A DNA stretch of 64,000 nucleotides from the NCBI RefSeq assembly GCF_016482825.1, contig NZ_JAEMNV010000005.1, positions 244,921-308,920 on the forward strand, in the 5' to 3' direction. A program made the translations under genes and the position numbers. Within the stretch, counting starts at the first letter, position 1, and each line of letters opens with the position of its first letter. This document shows, in pieces, positions 34,557-42,792 of this stretch. The DNA comes from Antrihabitans stalagmiti (GTDB taxonomy: Bacteria; Actinomycetota; Actinomycetes; Mycobacteriales; Mycobacteriaceae). The notes beneath the pieces are model-generated. The model did no database searches and had not been told where the DNA came from. It saw only the letters and a list, made by a program, of their open reading frames with translations.

Positions 34557-34623
34557 TCGGTCAGTGCTAGTCTGATCACATATATTTGATTTTCTGTGCC
34601 GTACTCGCAAAGGAGCGAACCGT

Positions 34624-35856
34624 ATGGACCTCGACTGGTCGACCGACGAACTCGAGTTTCGAGACGAGGTCCGCGAGTTCCTCGCCGAGAAACTGACGCC
34701 CGAATTGCGCCGCGCCGGACGCCTGATGACGAGCGTCTACTCCGACCACGAGGCCAGTCTCGAATGGCAGCACATCCTGCACGAACGTGGTTGGGCAGCG
34801 CCTGCGTGGCCCGTCGAATACGGCGGCTGCGACTGGAGTCTCGCCAAGCACTACATCTTCAGCGCCGAGTCGATTCGCGCGGGCGCTCCCCTGTTGTCCC
34901 CCATGGGAATTCGGATGGTCGCTCATGCCATCGTCGCATTCGGCACGGCCGAGCAGAAGGACTTCTATCTCCCTCGCATCCTGACCGGTGAGGTCTTCTT
35001 CTGCCAGGGCTATTCCGAGCCGGAATCCGGTTCGGATCTGGCGTCGCTCAGCATGGCCGCCGTCGAGGACGGTGACGACCTCGTCTGCACCGGAAGCAAG
35101 ATCTGGACGACCCACGCAACCGAAGCCAACTGGATCTTCTGCCTCGTGCGGACATCGAAGGAAGCGCAGAAGCAGCGTGGCATCACCTTCGTGCTCATCG
35201 ACATGAACAGTCCCGGTATCGAGGTGCGGCCGCTGGTGATGACCTCGGGCGAAGAAGTGCAGAACCAGGTGTTCTTCGACAACGTGCGGGTTCCGAAGGC
35301 CAATGTCATCGGCAAGATCGACGACGGCTGGACCGTTGCGAAGTATCTCCTCATCTTCGAGCGCGGCGGTGGTGCAGCGGCGCCCATGCTGCAGGCCATG
35401 GCGAATTCGGTCGCGGACGCAGCTGCGGAACAGCCCGGTCCCGACGGCCGACCGCTGATCGACGACCCCGCATTCTCGGCCAAACTCGCCGAAGCCCGCA
35501 TTCGCGTCGACGTACTCGAGATCGTCGAATTCCGCACGCTCGCAGCGCTTGCGAGCGGAAAGAACCCCGGGCCTGCCGCCTCGATGATCAAGATTCTCGG
35601 AACCGAACTGAGCCAGAAGATCACCGAACTGGCGCTGGAGGCAGCTGGTCCGCGAGGACGCGTCTACCAACCGCACGCGACGGCACCAGGCGGACCGCTG
35701 TCGGAGTACACCCCACCCGCTGACGGCTACCTCAGCGGCGCTGAATGGCAAGCCGTTGCTCCGCTGCGCTACTTCAACGACCGCGCCGGCTCGATCTACG
35801 CCGGCAGCAACGAAATTCAACGAAATATTCTCGCCAAAGCCGGATTGGGTTTGTAG
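34624..35856 (+). CDS. Acyl-CoA dehydrogenase (FadE family), large-type
   Basis: A 410-residue flavoprotein. Visible blocks: FCQGYSEPESGSDLASLSM (FAD and substrate site), GSKIWTTHATEANWIFCLVRT in pieces, and the C-terminal RYFNDRAGSIYAGSNEIQRNILAKAGLGL in pieces. This architecture is typical of the actinobacterial FadE pairs that act as heterotetramers, for example in steroid side-chain or ring degradation. The next fadE starts at the base after its stop, supporting a heteromeric enzyme. Substrate unknown. ATG with AAGGAG upstream. Confidence 0.9.
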   Translation: MDLDWSTDELEFRDEVREFLAEKLTPELRRAGRLMTSVYSDHEASLEWQHILHERGWAAPAWPVEYGGCDWSLAKHYIFSAESIRAGAPLLSPMGIRMVAHAIVAFGTAEQKDFYLPRILTGEVFFCQGYSEPESGSDLASLSMAAVEDGDDLVCTGSKIWTTHATEANWIFCLVRTSKEAQKQRGITFVLIDMNSPGIEVRPLVMTSGEEVQNQVFFDNVRVPKANVIGKIDDGWTVAKYLLIFERGGGAAAPMLQAMANSVADAAAEQPGPDGRPLIDDPAFSAKLAEARIRVDVLEIVEFRTLAALASGKNPGPAASMIKILGTELSQKITELALEAAGPRGRVYQPHATAPGGPLSEYTPPADGYLSGAEWQAVAPLRYFNDRAGSIYAGSNEIQRNILAKAGLGL

Positions 35857-37005
35857 ATGGACTTCGCACTCGACAACGAACAAGAACTGCTGCGCGACAC
35901 CGTCACCGGGTTTCTCGCCAACCGCTACGACCTGGCGGGCAGCCGGACCGTTGCCAAGTCCGGGATCGGCTGGCAACCCGACATCTGGCGCGGCTTCGCG
36001 AAGGAACTCGACATCCTCGGCGCGACGCTGCCCGAGTCGGTCGGCGGAATGGGCGGTGGCCCAGTCGAATCGATGATCATCGCCGAAGCGCTCGGCTACG
36101 CGCTCGTCGTCGAGCCGTACGTCGACACGGTGATCGTCGGTGGCGGACTGCTACAGCGCGCAGGTGGCGAACAGCCGACGGCACTACTGAACGGCATCGC
36201 GTCGGGGGACGTGATCACTGCCCTCGCTGCCACGGAACCGACGTCGGGATACACCCTCAACGACGTGACCACCACAGCCACGAAGGACGGCGATGCGTGG
36301 ATCATCAACGGCGCCAAGATAGTTGTCGGTAGCGCTCCTTTCGCGACGCATCTTCTCGTCACCGCACGAACATCGGGCGAGCGCCGCGACACGACCGGAC
36401 TGTCGCTGTTCGTGCTCGAGTTCGACGCAGGCAATCCGCCGAAAGGCCTTGAAGTCCACAGCTACCGAACGATCGACGACCGCCGCGCAGCCGATCTCGT
36501 CTTCACCGATGTCCGGCTACCGGCCGACGCGCTTCTCGGCGCCGAGGGCAGGGCGTGGGCATCGCTCGACCAGGCAATCGACGAAGCAACAGCGGCGGTT
36601 GCGGCCGAGGCTGTCGGTTGTATGCGAAAAGTGTTGGCGGACACCGTCGAATACACGAAGCAGCGGCAGCAGTTCGGGCAGCCGATCAGCAGCTTCCAAG
36701 TGTTGCAACACCGTATGGTCGACATGTCCATGGAACTCGAGCAAGCGGTTGCTGCAGCACATCTCGCGATCCTGAATCTCGATGCCGAACCGAAGCTCCG
36801 CGCCCGAGCGGTCTCGGCTGCCAAGGCGACGATCGGTCGGGCCGCTCGATTCATCGGCCAGAACGCCGTCCAACTTCACGGCGGCATGGGGATGACGGAG
36901 GAACTCGCGATCGGACACTACTTCAAGCGTCTCACCGCGATCGAGCACGAATACGGTCCTGCCGACTTCCATATCGCCCGCTACGCCGCACTGACAAGGG
37001 GCTGA
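35857..37005 (+). CDS. Acyl-CoA dehydrogenase (FadE family), partner subunit
   Basis: A 382-residue acyl-CoA dehydrogenase. Features: DFALDNEQELLRDTV N-terminus, VGGMGGGPVESMIIAEALGY, YTKQRQQFGQPISSFQVLQHRM in pieces and LHGGMGMTEELAIGHYFKRL. The more degenerate FAD-binding region relative to the preceding gene is common for the second subunit of alpha2beta2 dehydrogenases. The ATG abuts the TAG of the first fadE (TAGATG). A double-TetR regulator follows on the same strand after 40 bases. Confidence 0.9.
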   Translation: MDFALDNEQELLRDTVTGFLANRYDLAGSRTVAKSGIGWQPDIWRGFAKELDILGATLPESVGGMGGGPVESMIIAEALGYALVVEPYVDTVIVGGGLLQRAGGEQPTALLNGIASGDVITALAATEPTSGYTLNDVTTTATKDGDAWIINGAKIVVGSAPFATHLLVTARTSGERRDTTGLSLFVLEFDAGNPPKGLEVHSYRTIDDRRAADLVFTDVRLPADALLGAEGRAWASLDQAIDEATAAVAAEAVGCMRKVLADTVEYTKQRQQFGQPISSFQVLQHRMVDMSMELEQAVAAAHLAILNLDAEPKLRARAVSAAKATIGRAARFIGQNAVQLHGGMGMTEELAIGHYFKRLTAIEHEYGPADFHIARYAALTRG

Positions 37006-37045
37006 TCGCTCCAGGCGAGCAATCGCCGCCGGTAGCATCGTCGCG

Positions 37046-38245
37046 ATGACCAGCGCGCAGGACGGGCCGACGCAGGACCGTCCTGCCCGGAACACGCGTC
37101 CACCCAACCGACGCGCCCTCATCGTCGCGGCAGCAAGCGCGCTGTTCTACGAACACGGCTACGCGAACGTCGCGATGAGCGACGTGGCAGAGGCAGTCGC
37201 GATCGGTCCGTCAGCGCTGTATCGCCACTTCCGAGGCAAGCAGCAACTCCTCGGTCGGGTCGTTGCCGATGCGCTCGACACATTCGTCGACGCCCTTACC
37301 CAAGCCGAGTCCGACGACACGACCGATCTCGCGGAAGTTCTCGCGACAGCCGCGCTCGAGCACCGAACGGACGGCGTCCTGTGGCGGCGCGAAGCTCGCC
37401 ACCTCTCCGAGGAGGACCGCAAGGATCTGCGCGCCGAAACCAGACTGATCGGCGAGCGTCTGATGCGGATCATCGGTGCCAGGCGCCCACAGCTCAGCGC
37501 GGCAGAGTCCGACCTACTGGCGTGGTGCGCACTCGGCGTTGCCAACAGCATGTCGTTCCACCGACTTACCCTCCCAGCGTCGGAATCGGCGAAACTGCTG
37601 ACCGAACTCGTTGCGGCCGTACTCGATGCATCCATCGAACTGCCGGTGGGGGCGCAGGCGCCGAACCGCGCGACCGACCTGCTGAATGCGACCCGATCAC
37701 GTCGGGAAGCCATTCTCGGCGAAGCGATAGTCCTGTTCGCCGACAAGGGTTTTGCGGGAGTGAGCATGGACGACATCGGCGCTTCGGTCGGAATTGCCGG
37801 GCCGAGTGTCTACAGTCATTTCGCGGCGAAGACCGACATCCTCGTCGCCGCCATGTTCCGGGGTGACGAGTGGCTGCAGATGGACATGAACCGAGCCCTC
37901 GGCCAGTCCACCGATTCCCGCGACGGAGTCCGGCGCCTACTCGACAGCTACGCATCGTTCGCAATGGAGAACCCGCACCTGGTCAGGATCCTCGTCTCGG
38001 AGTCAACGCACCTTCCCGACACCGAGCGGCACAGGTCGCGGGTCGCGCAACACGACTACATCGCCAAGTGGGTGCATCTGGTCCGAACGGTTCATCCCGA
38101 ATGGGACGCGACCGTCGCCAGAATCCGCGTCCAGGCAGCGCAAGCGCTGATCAACGACGTCGCGTTGACGCCGCACCTTCGCACACTTCCCGGCATAGAA
38201 GCTGCGATCGCGTCGATCGGTCGAGATCTTCTCGGCGTCACATAG
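37046..38245 (+). CDS. Tandem TetR-family regulator with two DNA-binding domains
   Basis: A 399-residue protein made of two TetR modules. Module 1 (about 22-200) has RRALIVAAASALFYEHGYANVAMSDVAEAVAIGPSALYRHFRGKQQLL in pieces. Module 2 (about 213-399) has RREAILGEAIVLFADKGFAGVSMDDIGASVGIAGPSVYSHFAAKTDIL in pieces. Each has its own helix-turn-helix and ligand-binding helices. A single chain could mimic a TetR dimer. It is likely co-transcribed with the fadE pair and probably regulates them and/or the ephD-like gene downstream. Confidence 0.88.
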   Translation: MTSAQDGPTQDRPARNTRPPNRRALIVAAASALFYEHGYANVAMSDVAEAVAIGPSALYRHFRGKQQLLGRVVADALDTFVDALTQAESDDTTDLAEVLATAALEHRTDGVLWRREARHLSEEDRKDLRAETRLIGERLMRIIGARRPQLSAAESDLLAWCALGVANSMSFHRLTLPASESAKLLTELVAAVLDASIELPVGAQAPNRATDLLNATRSRREAILGEAIVLFADKGFAGVSMDDIGASVGIAGPSVYSHFAAKTDILVAAMFRGDEWLQMDMNRALGQSTDSRDGVRRLLDSYASFAMENPHLVRILVSESTHLPDTERHRSRVAQHDYIAKWVHLVRTVHPEWDATVARIRVQAAQALINDVALTPHLRTLPGIEAAIASIGRDLLGVT

Positions 38246-38307
38246 GCCGTCCGCAATCGAGTAGCGTTCTTGTCCATCAACTCGCGACCGATACCTGGAG
38301 AACGAAC

Positions 38308-40104
38308 GTGACAGATACGAAGCCGACCGACGCGACCGACACTGCGCACGGCATCTCCGAGCGATTCGTTCGTAACGGCGAGATCGAGATCGCGGTCTAC
38401 GAACAAGGCAATCCGGACGGCGAAACGATCATCCTCGTTCACGGTTGGCCCGATACCCACCACCTCTGGGAGGGCGTCGTTCCGTTCCTCACCGACCGCT
38501 TCCATGTCGTCAGTTACGACACTCGCGGCCACGGTCGGACGACCAATCCGGACAGCTACCGCGACTTCGAACTCAGTGCCCTGGCATCGGATTTCTTCGC
38601 CGTCGCCGACGCGGTCAGCCCGGACCGACCGGTGCACGTACTCGCACACGACTGGGGTTCCATCTCGGTGTGGGAGGCAGTGTGCGAGCCAGCGGCCGAG
38701 GAGCGGATAGCGTCGTTCACGTCGGCATCCGGCCCGAACCTCGACCACGTCGGCAAGTGGATGAAACGCAGGCTGTCGCGGCCGACACCGAAGAACGTCT
38801 GGCAGCCGGTGTCGCAGTTGCTGTCGTCGGGATACACGTTCCTCTTTATGACCCCCGCACTACCGAAGGCCCTGTTCGGGCTCGGGAACGAGTCGCACTG
38901 GAAGACGTTCTTGAAGGTGACCGAAGGCACCGACTCCGATCGGATCTTCCTCGCCGACACCCTGAAGCAGGACCTCGTCAACGGCCTGCGGATCTACCGG
39001 GCCAACATCGTCCAGCGAATCTTCAATTCGCGCGAACGCGAGACCAAGGTTCCTGTGCAGTTGATCGTCGACACGAAGGACGTCGCCATTCGACCTGCCG
39101 GCTACGACGACGAATCCCGCTGGACCGACCGGCTGTGGCGTCGCGACGTCAATGCAGGCCACTGGGTGCCGTTCTCACATCCGCAGGTTTTGGCGCAGGC
39201 CACGATCGAGCTCATCGACGCCCTGTCCGGCAAGGAACCCACGCGAGAACTACGTCGCGCTCGTGTGAGGAAGGCCGAGCGACGCCACTTCGACGACCAG
39301 CTCCTCGTCATCACCGGCGGGGGTAGCGGTATCGGCCGGGAGACCGCTCTTGCCTTCGCCCGCGAAGGTGCCGAAGTGGTGCTTTCCGACGTCAACCTCG
39401 CCTCGGCGAAGGAGACCGCGACGTTGATCGCCGAACTCGGCGGGGTCGCCCATGCCTACCAACTCGACGTCTCCGACGAGGACGCTGTGCAGGCGCACGC
39501 CGATCACGTTGCCGAAAAGCACGGCGTGCCGGACATTCTGATCAACAATGCTGGTATCGGACAGGCTGGCGGGTTCTTCGACACCCCGGCCGCAACGTTC
39601 CGCAAGGTCATCGACATCAACCTCTTCGGCGTCATCAACGGGTCCCGGTCGTTCGGCGCGAAGATGGTCGAACGCGGACTCGGTGGGCAGATCGTGAACC
39701 TGTCGTCGATGGCGGCGTTCGGCGCGCAGCAGGGCTTCAGCCCGTACGCGACGAGTAAGTCCGCGGTGTTCATGTTCTCCGACTGCCTGCGATCCGAGCT
39801 GGCCAGCGCCAACATCGGCGTCAGCACGATCTGCCCAGGCATCGTGCACACGAACATCACCAACACCACTGAGTTCTCCGGGGTATCGAGCGATGAGCAG
39901 GCCAAGAAGCAGGCCAAGTTCGATCGGCTCTACGCCAAGCGCGGCTACACCCCCGACAAGGTGGCCGACTGCATCGTCGACGCGGTCAAGACCAACAAGT
40001 CGATCGTTCCGGTGACACCCGAGGCGCACCTCAGCTATCACTTCAGCCGGTTGGCGCCTGCGTTGGTCCGCTTCGGTGCGGCCAACTCGAACCTCATCAA
40101 GTAA
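38308..40104 (+). CDS. ephD: EphD-like fusion: alpha/beta hydrolase (epoxide hydrolase) plus short-chain dehydrogenase
   Basis: A 598-residue two-domain protein. Residues about 15-310 are an alpha/beta hydrolase: oxyanion motif HGWPDTHHLW, nucleophile Asp in AHDWGSISVWE, catalytic His in NAGHWVPFSHP. Residues about 330-598 are a short-chain dehydrogenase: TGGGSGIGRETA, NNAGIGQAGG, catalytic Ser (NLSSMAA) and YATSK. This is the layout and size of mycobacterial EphD (Rv2214c), which is linked to oxygenated mycolic acid metabolism. The GTG at 38308 was chosen because upstream sequence is the end of the TetR gene. The 3' end overlaps the convergent DUF1275 gene by eight bases. Confidence 0.9.
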   Translation: MTDTKPTDATDTAHGISERFVRNGEIEIAVYEQGNPDGETIILVHGWPDTHHLWEGVVPFLTDRFHVVSYDTRGHGRTTNPDSYRDFELSALASDFFAVADAVSPDRPVHVLAHDWGSISVWEAVCEPAAEERIASFTSASGPNLDHVGKWMKRRLSRPTPKNVWQPVSQLLSSGYTFLFMTPALPKALFGLGNESHWKTFLKVTEGTDSDRIFLADTLKQDLVNGLRIYRANIVQRIFNSRERETKVPVQLIVDTKDVAIRPAGYDDESRWTDRLWRRDVNAGHWVPFSHPQVLAQATIELIDALSGKEPTRELRRARVRKAERRHFDDQLLVITGGGSGIGRETALAFAREGAEVVLSDVNLASAKETATLIAELGGVAHAYQLDVSDEDAVQAHADHVAEKHGVPDILINNAGIGQAGGFFDTPAATFRKVIDINLFGVINGSRSFGAKMVERGLGGQIVNLSSMAAFGAQQGFSPYATSKSAVFMFSDCLRSELASANIGVSTICPGIVHTNITNTTEFSGVSSDEQAKKQAKFDRLYAKRGYTPDKVADCIVDAVKTNKSIVPVTPEAHLSYHFSRLAPALVRFGAANSNLIK

Positions 40105-40738
40105 CTGTCCCCATACGCCGCAACGCTGCCGTGCCGAACGCGGTCAGCGCTGCGGCGAACCACAATGCGGACAGGCCTATCCACAGGTAGGTCACGGCAC
40201 CGACCACAGTGCCTGCAGCGAGGCCGGACCAGAGTGCGAAGTACCGCAGCCCGACCACGCTTCGCTCTCCGTCGATCAGCCTCGACACACTTTGTCCCAG
40301 CTTCACCAGCGTCCCGGTGACGAAGGTGAGGCCGATCGTCGCTTGCCCGTCACGTTCGAACACCGAGTTCTGCGCACCCATCGCGACAGCCATCAAGGGT
40401 GGGGCCAAAAACGCGACGAAGGGCACGTGATGGAAGACCGCTGCGGTCGTCAGGATGGACGCGACGATCGCGAGCACCAGCCATCGTCGCTCCCGGACTC
40501 GACGACTTGCCTGCGACCCGATGACGACTCCGACGAAGAAGGCGACGATCAATCCGATCGCGAGGCCGAAGTCTCGGAAGTCACCTTCGGCGAGCGATAC
40601 TCCCGCCTGCGTTGTGTTTCCGCTCATAAACGAGACGAAATAGCCTCCGAAGTGCAGAAACCCGATCGCATCCACGAAGCCCGCTACCCCGGACAGCATG
40701 GCCGCGAGCGCCATCTCACGGCGGTCGTGATCAAGCAT
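40097..40738 (-). CDS. DUF1275 (YoaK) family membrane protein
   Basis: A 213-residue protein with about six membrane helices. The signature GFVDAIGFLHFGGYFVSFMSGNTTQAGVSLAEGD (cited in pieces GFVDAIGFLHFGG and FMSGNTTQ) and the later GLTFVTGTLVKLGQ are diagnostic. Function is not established; transport is suspected. Divergent from an ArsR regulator, with an operator-like dyad between them. Confidence 0.88.
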   Translation of the reverse strand: MLDHDRREMALAAMLSGVAGFVDAIGFLHFGGYFVSFMSGNTTQAGVSLAEGDFRDFGLAIGLIVAFFVGVVIGSQASRRVRERRWLVLAIVASILTTAAVFHHVPFVAFLAPPLMAVAMGAQNSVFERDGQATIGLTFVTGTLVKLGQSVSRLIDGERSVVGLRYFALWSGLAAGTVVGAVTYLWIGLSALWFAAALTAFGTAALRRMGTVT

Positions 40739-40769
40739 CGGACTCCTTCCCGCCGCTATTTGCTAAACT

Positions 40770-40783
40770 TTGAATATAGTCAA
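40770..40783. promoter_or_regulatory. Near-palindrome between DUF1275 and ArsR genes
   Basis: TTGAATATAGTCAA is symmetric at 12 of 14 positions. It lies 40 bases before the ArsR start and about 32 before the DUF1275 start. AT-rich dyads of this size are typical ArsR/SmtB-family operators, so autoregulation and control of the divergent gene are plausible. Confidence 0.5.
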
Positions 40784-40822
40784 TCATGAAGCGCGTGCAG
40801 CTCGAGTCTGGAGAGGATCACG

Positions 40823-41176
40823 ATGCCGAATTCGAGCCAGCCGCTGTATCGCATGAAAGCAGACTTCTTCAAAACCCTCGGCCACCCGGTCCGAATAAGG
40901 GTGCTCGAACTGCTCAGCGAACACGAGCGCACGGTGTCCGACATGCTTGGAGAGGTCGGGATCGAACCATCGAACCTTTCGCAGCAACTCTCGGTTCTGC
41001 GCCGCGCCGGACTGGTCACGGCCCGTCGCGACGGACTGTTCGTGACCTATGCGCTGGCATCACCGAGGGTGTCCGAACTGCTCGCCGTCGCGCGCGAGAT
41101 CCTGCTCGGCGTGGTCGTCAGCCAGGCGGAAACCCTAGGCGAAATCGACGAAAAACCTATTAAGGAAAGACTTTGA
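40823..41176 (+). CDS. ArsR/SmtB-family transcriptional repressor
   Basis: A 117-residue winged helix: KADFFKTLGHPVRIRVLELLSEHERTVSDMLGEVGIEPSNLSQQLSVLRRAGLVTARRDGLFVTYALAS in pieces. There is no cysteine anywhere in the protein and no obvious alpha5 metal site. It is therefore probably not a classical arsenic or zinc sensor; a redox or sulfur-type (BigR-like) role would also need cysteines. Ligand unknown. Its TGA overlaps the TTG of the next gene. Confidence 0.88.
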   Translation: MPNSSQPLYRMKADFFKTLGHPVRIRVLELLSEHERTVSDMLGEVGIEPSNLSQQLSVLRRAGLVTARRDGLFVTYALASPRVSELLAVAREILLGVVVSQAETLGEIDEKPIKERL

Positions 41177-41559
41177 GCAACGAAACGCGCACCAAGCCCA
41201 ATCTGATCGAATACATCACCTACTCCTACGGACGCACCCTTCCGCCATCGATGCGTGACTGGGTTCGACACGATCTAGCAGGCAAGGGTTCCGCGACTCG
41301 ATTGGTCATCAGGGTCACGATTCCTTGCATCCTGCTGCTTCTGCCACTGCTGTTGATACCTACGACGCTGTACGTCTACATCAGCATGACGGTGCCGATC
41401 CTCATTCCGTTCGTCTACTTTGCGATCGCACTCAATCGGGTGTACCGACGTCATCGCCTGTCCCAACACGGCCTCGACCCGGCCCTGGTCGACGAGCAGG
41501 ACAAAGCGAAGAACGCAGTCGAATACCAGGCCTACCGCGATCGACACGGGCATACCTAG
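41173..41559 (+). CDS. DUF5313-like small membrane protein
   Basis: A 128-residue protein with a conserved-looking amphipathic N-terminus (NLIEYITYSYGRTLPPSMRDWVRHDLAGKG in pieces), two adjacent helices (VIRVTIPCILLLLPLLLIPTTLYV in pieces and MTVPILIPFVYFAIALNRVY) and a basic C-terminal tail with AYRDRHG. The pattern fits the actinobacterial DUF5313 group. The TTG start at 41173 overlaps the ArsR stop, so both are co-translated. Confidence 0.75.
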   Translation: MSNETRTKPNLIEYITYSYGRTLPPSMRDWVRHDLAGKGSATRLVIRVTIPCILLLLPLLLIPTTLYVYISMTVPILIPFVYFAIALNRVYRRHRLSQHGLDPALVDEQDKAKNAVEYQAYRDRHGHT

Positions 41560-41660
41560 ATTCGACGATTACCGAAAACAACAACGGTTACGATTCCATC
41601 GGGCCGGGTACACCGGATTGACCGCCTTGTCGGGAACCGATTCGACCGGACGGAGGATGC

Positions 41661-42629
41661 GTGAGCAGCCACTATTCGCACTTCGCGCATTCACCCCCGC
41701 GCTTCGATCTGGCGAGCGATGCGATCCTGACCTATTTGCGCAACGAGATCCCGCTCGGCTTCTGGGGAGTGACGCGATTCGACGGTGAACGCCAGGTCTA
41801 CCTCACCGTGAACAACGTCGCGTTCCCTGTCACGTCGGGTGATTCCGTTGCCTGGGCCGACTCGATGTGTCAGTACATGGTTCTCGGCGAGTCCCCGAAC
41901 ATCGCACCCGACGTCCGTGAGGTACCCCAGTACGCGGCGATCGAAGAAGCGTCCGCACTTTCCATCGGCACCTATGTGGGGCTGCCGCTGGTCACCTCGG
42001 ACGGAACACTGTTCGGCACACTCTGCGGGTTCGACGAGAAACCGCACGAGGATTCACTCGAAACCCACCAGTCGCTCCTCGAGCTGCTCGTCTCATTGCT
42101 TGCGAACGTTCTCGAAGCCGACCTCGATCGAACCGCGGTGCAACGGGCACTCGAACAAGCCGAGCTGCGCGCCTCGACGGACACGTTGACCGGACTGCTC
42201 AATCGAGGGGGCTGGGAACGCCTGCTCGAACACGAAGAGGCTCGCTATCGTCGGTTCGGCGACCCCGGCGCAGTGATCAGCGTCGACCTGGATCATCTGA
42301 AACCGATCAACGACACCAAGGGACACCACGCCGGCGACGAGTATCTCCGTACCGCCGCTCGGGCACTCGCGGACAACGTGCGTAGCGCCGACATCGTTGC
42401 CCGTGTCGGCGGCGACGAGTTCGGCATTCTGGCGCCGAAGACGACAGCGGACGACGCAGAGGAATTGGCCCGACGTCTGTCGCAGGCACTCCACGCGGTC
42501 GGCGTCACGGCATCGTTCGGACACGCCCAGTACACGATCGCCGAAGGTTTCGCAGGTGCATGGAAGGCCGCGGACACCGCTATGTATCAGCAGAAGAAGA
42601 CGCGCCGCGAACCGTTCCCGTCGCGCTAG
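41661..42629 (+). CDS. GAF-GGDEF diguanylate cyclase
   Basis: A 322-residue protein. A GAF domain (about 10-155) is followed by a short coiled linker and a GGDEF domain (about 165-318). The active site is intact (ARVGGDEFGIL), as is DTLTGLLNRGGWE at the domain entry. An inhibitory I-site RxxD (RSAD) sits five residues before GGDEF, so product inhibition by c-di-GMP is likely. The GAF domain probably senses a small ligand or redox state. GTG at 41661 with GGAGG upstream. Confidence 0.9.
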   Translation: MSSHYSHFAHSPPRFDLASDAILTYLRNEIPLGFWGVTRFDGERQVYLTVNNVAFPVTSGDSVAWADSMCQYMVLGESPNIAPDVREVPQYAAIEEASALSIGTYVGLPLVTSDGTLFGTLCGFDEKPHEDSLETHQSLLELLVSLLANVLEADLDRTAVQRALEQAELRASTDTLTGLLNRGGWERLLEHEEARYRRFGDPGAVISVDLDHLKPINDTKGHHAGDEYLRTAARALADNVRSADIVARVGGDEFGILAPKTTADDAEELARRLSQALHAVGVTASFGHAQYTIAEGFAGAWKAADTAMYQQKKTRREPFPSR

Positions 42630-42792
42630 TCGGATCGGTGACTCGACCGCTCGAGGATATCGACGAGCCCATCGGTCTGTATCGAGCACGGCTGACGAGG
42701 AACCCGCGACAACCGACATAGGTGCGGTCGAGTGGATATGCTTGCGAATTCCCGCAACCGCGAGCAGACGGGACGGGGGCGAAGGAGCGAGC

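Noticed and set aside
34576-35976. 466-codon open frame antisense to the first acyl-CoA dehydrogenase
   Set aside because: Shadow of a complete FadE gene on the other strand, with no domain of its own.
42651-42735. ACTCGACCG and CGGTCGAGT about 70 bases apart upstream of the URC operon
   Set aside because: The arms are far apart for a hairpin and TCGA-rich words are common here. No second structure supports a leader switch.
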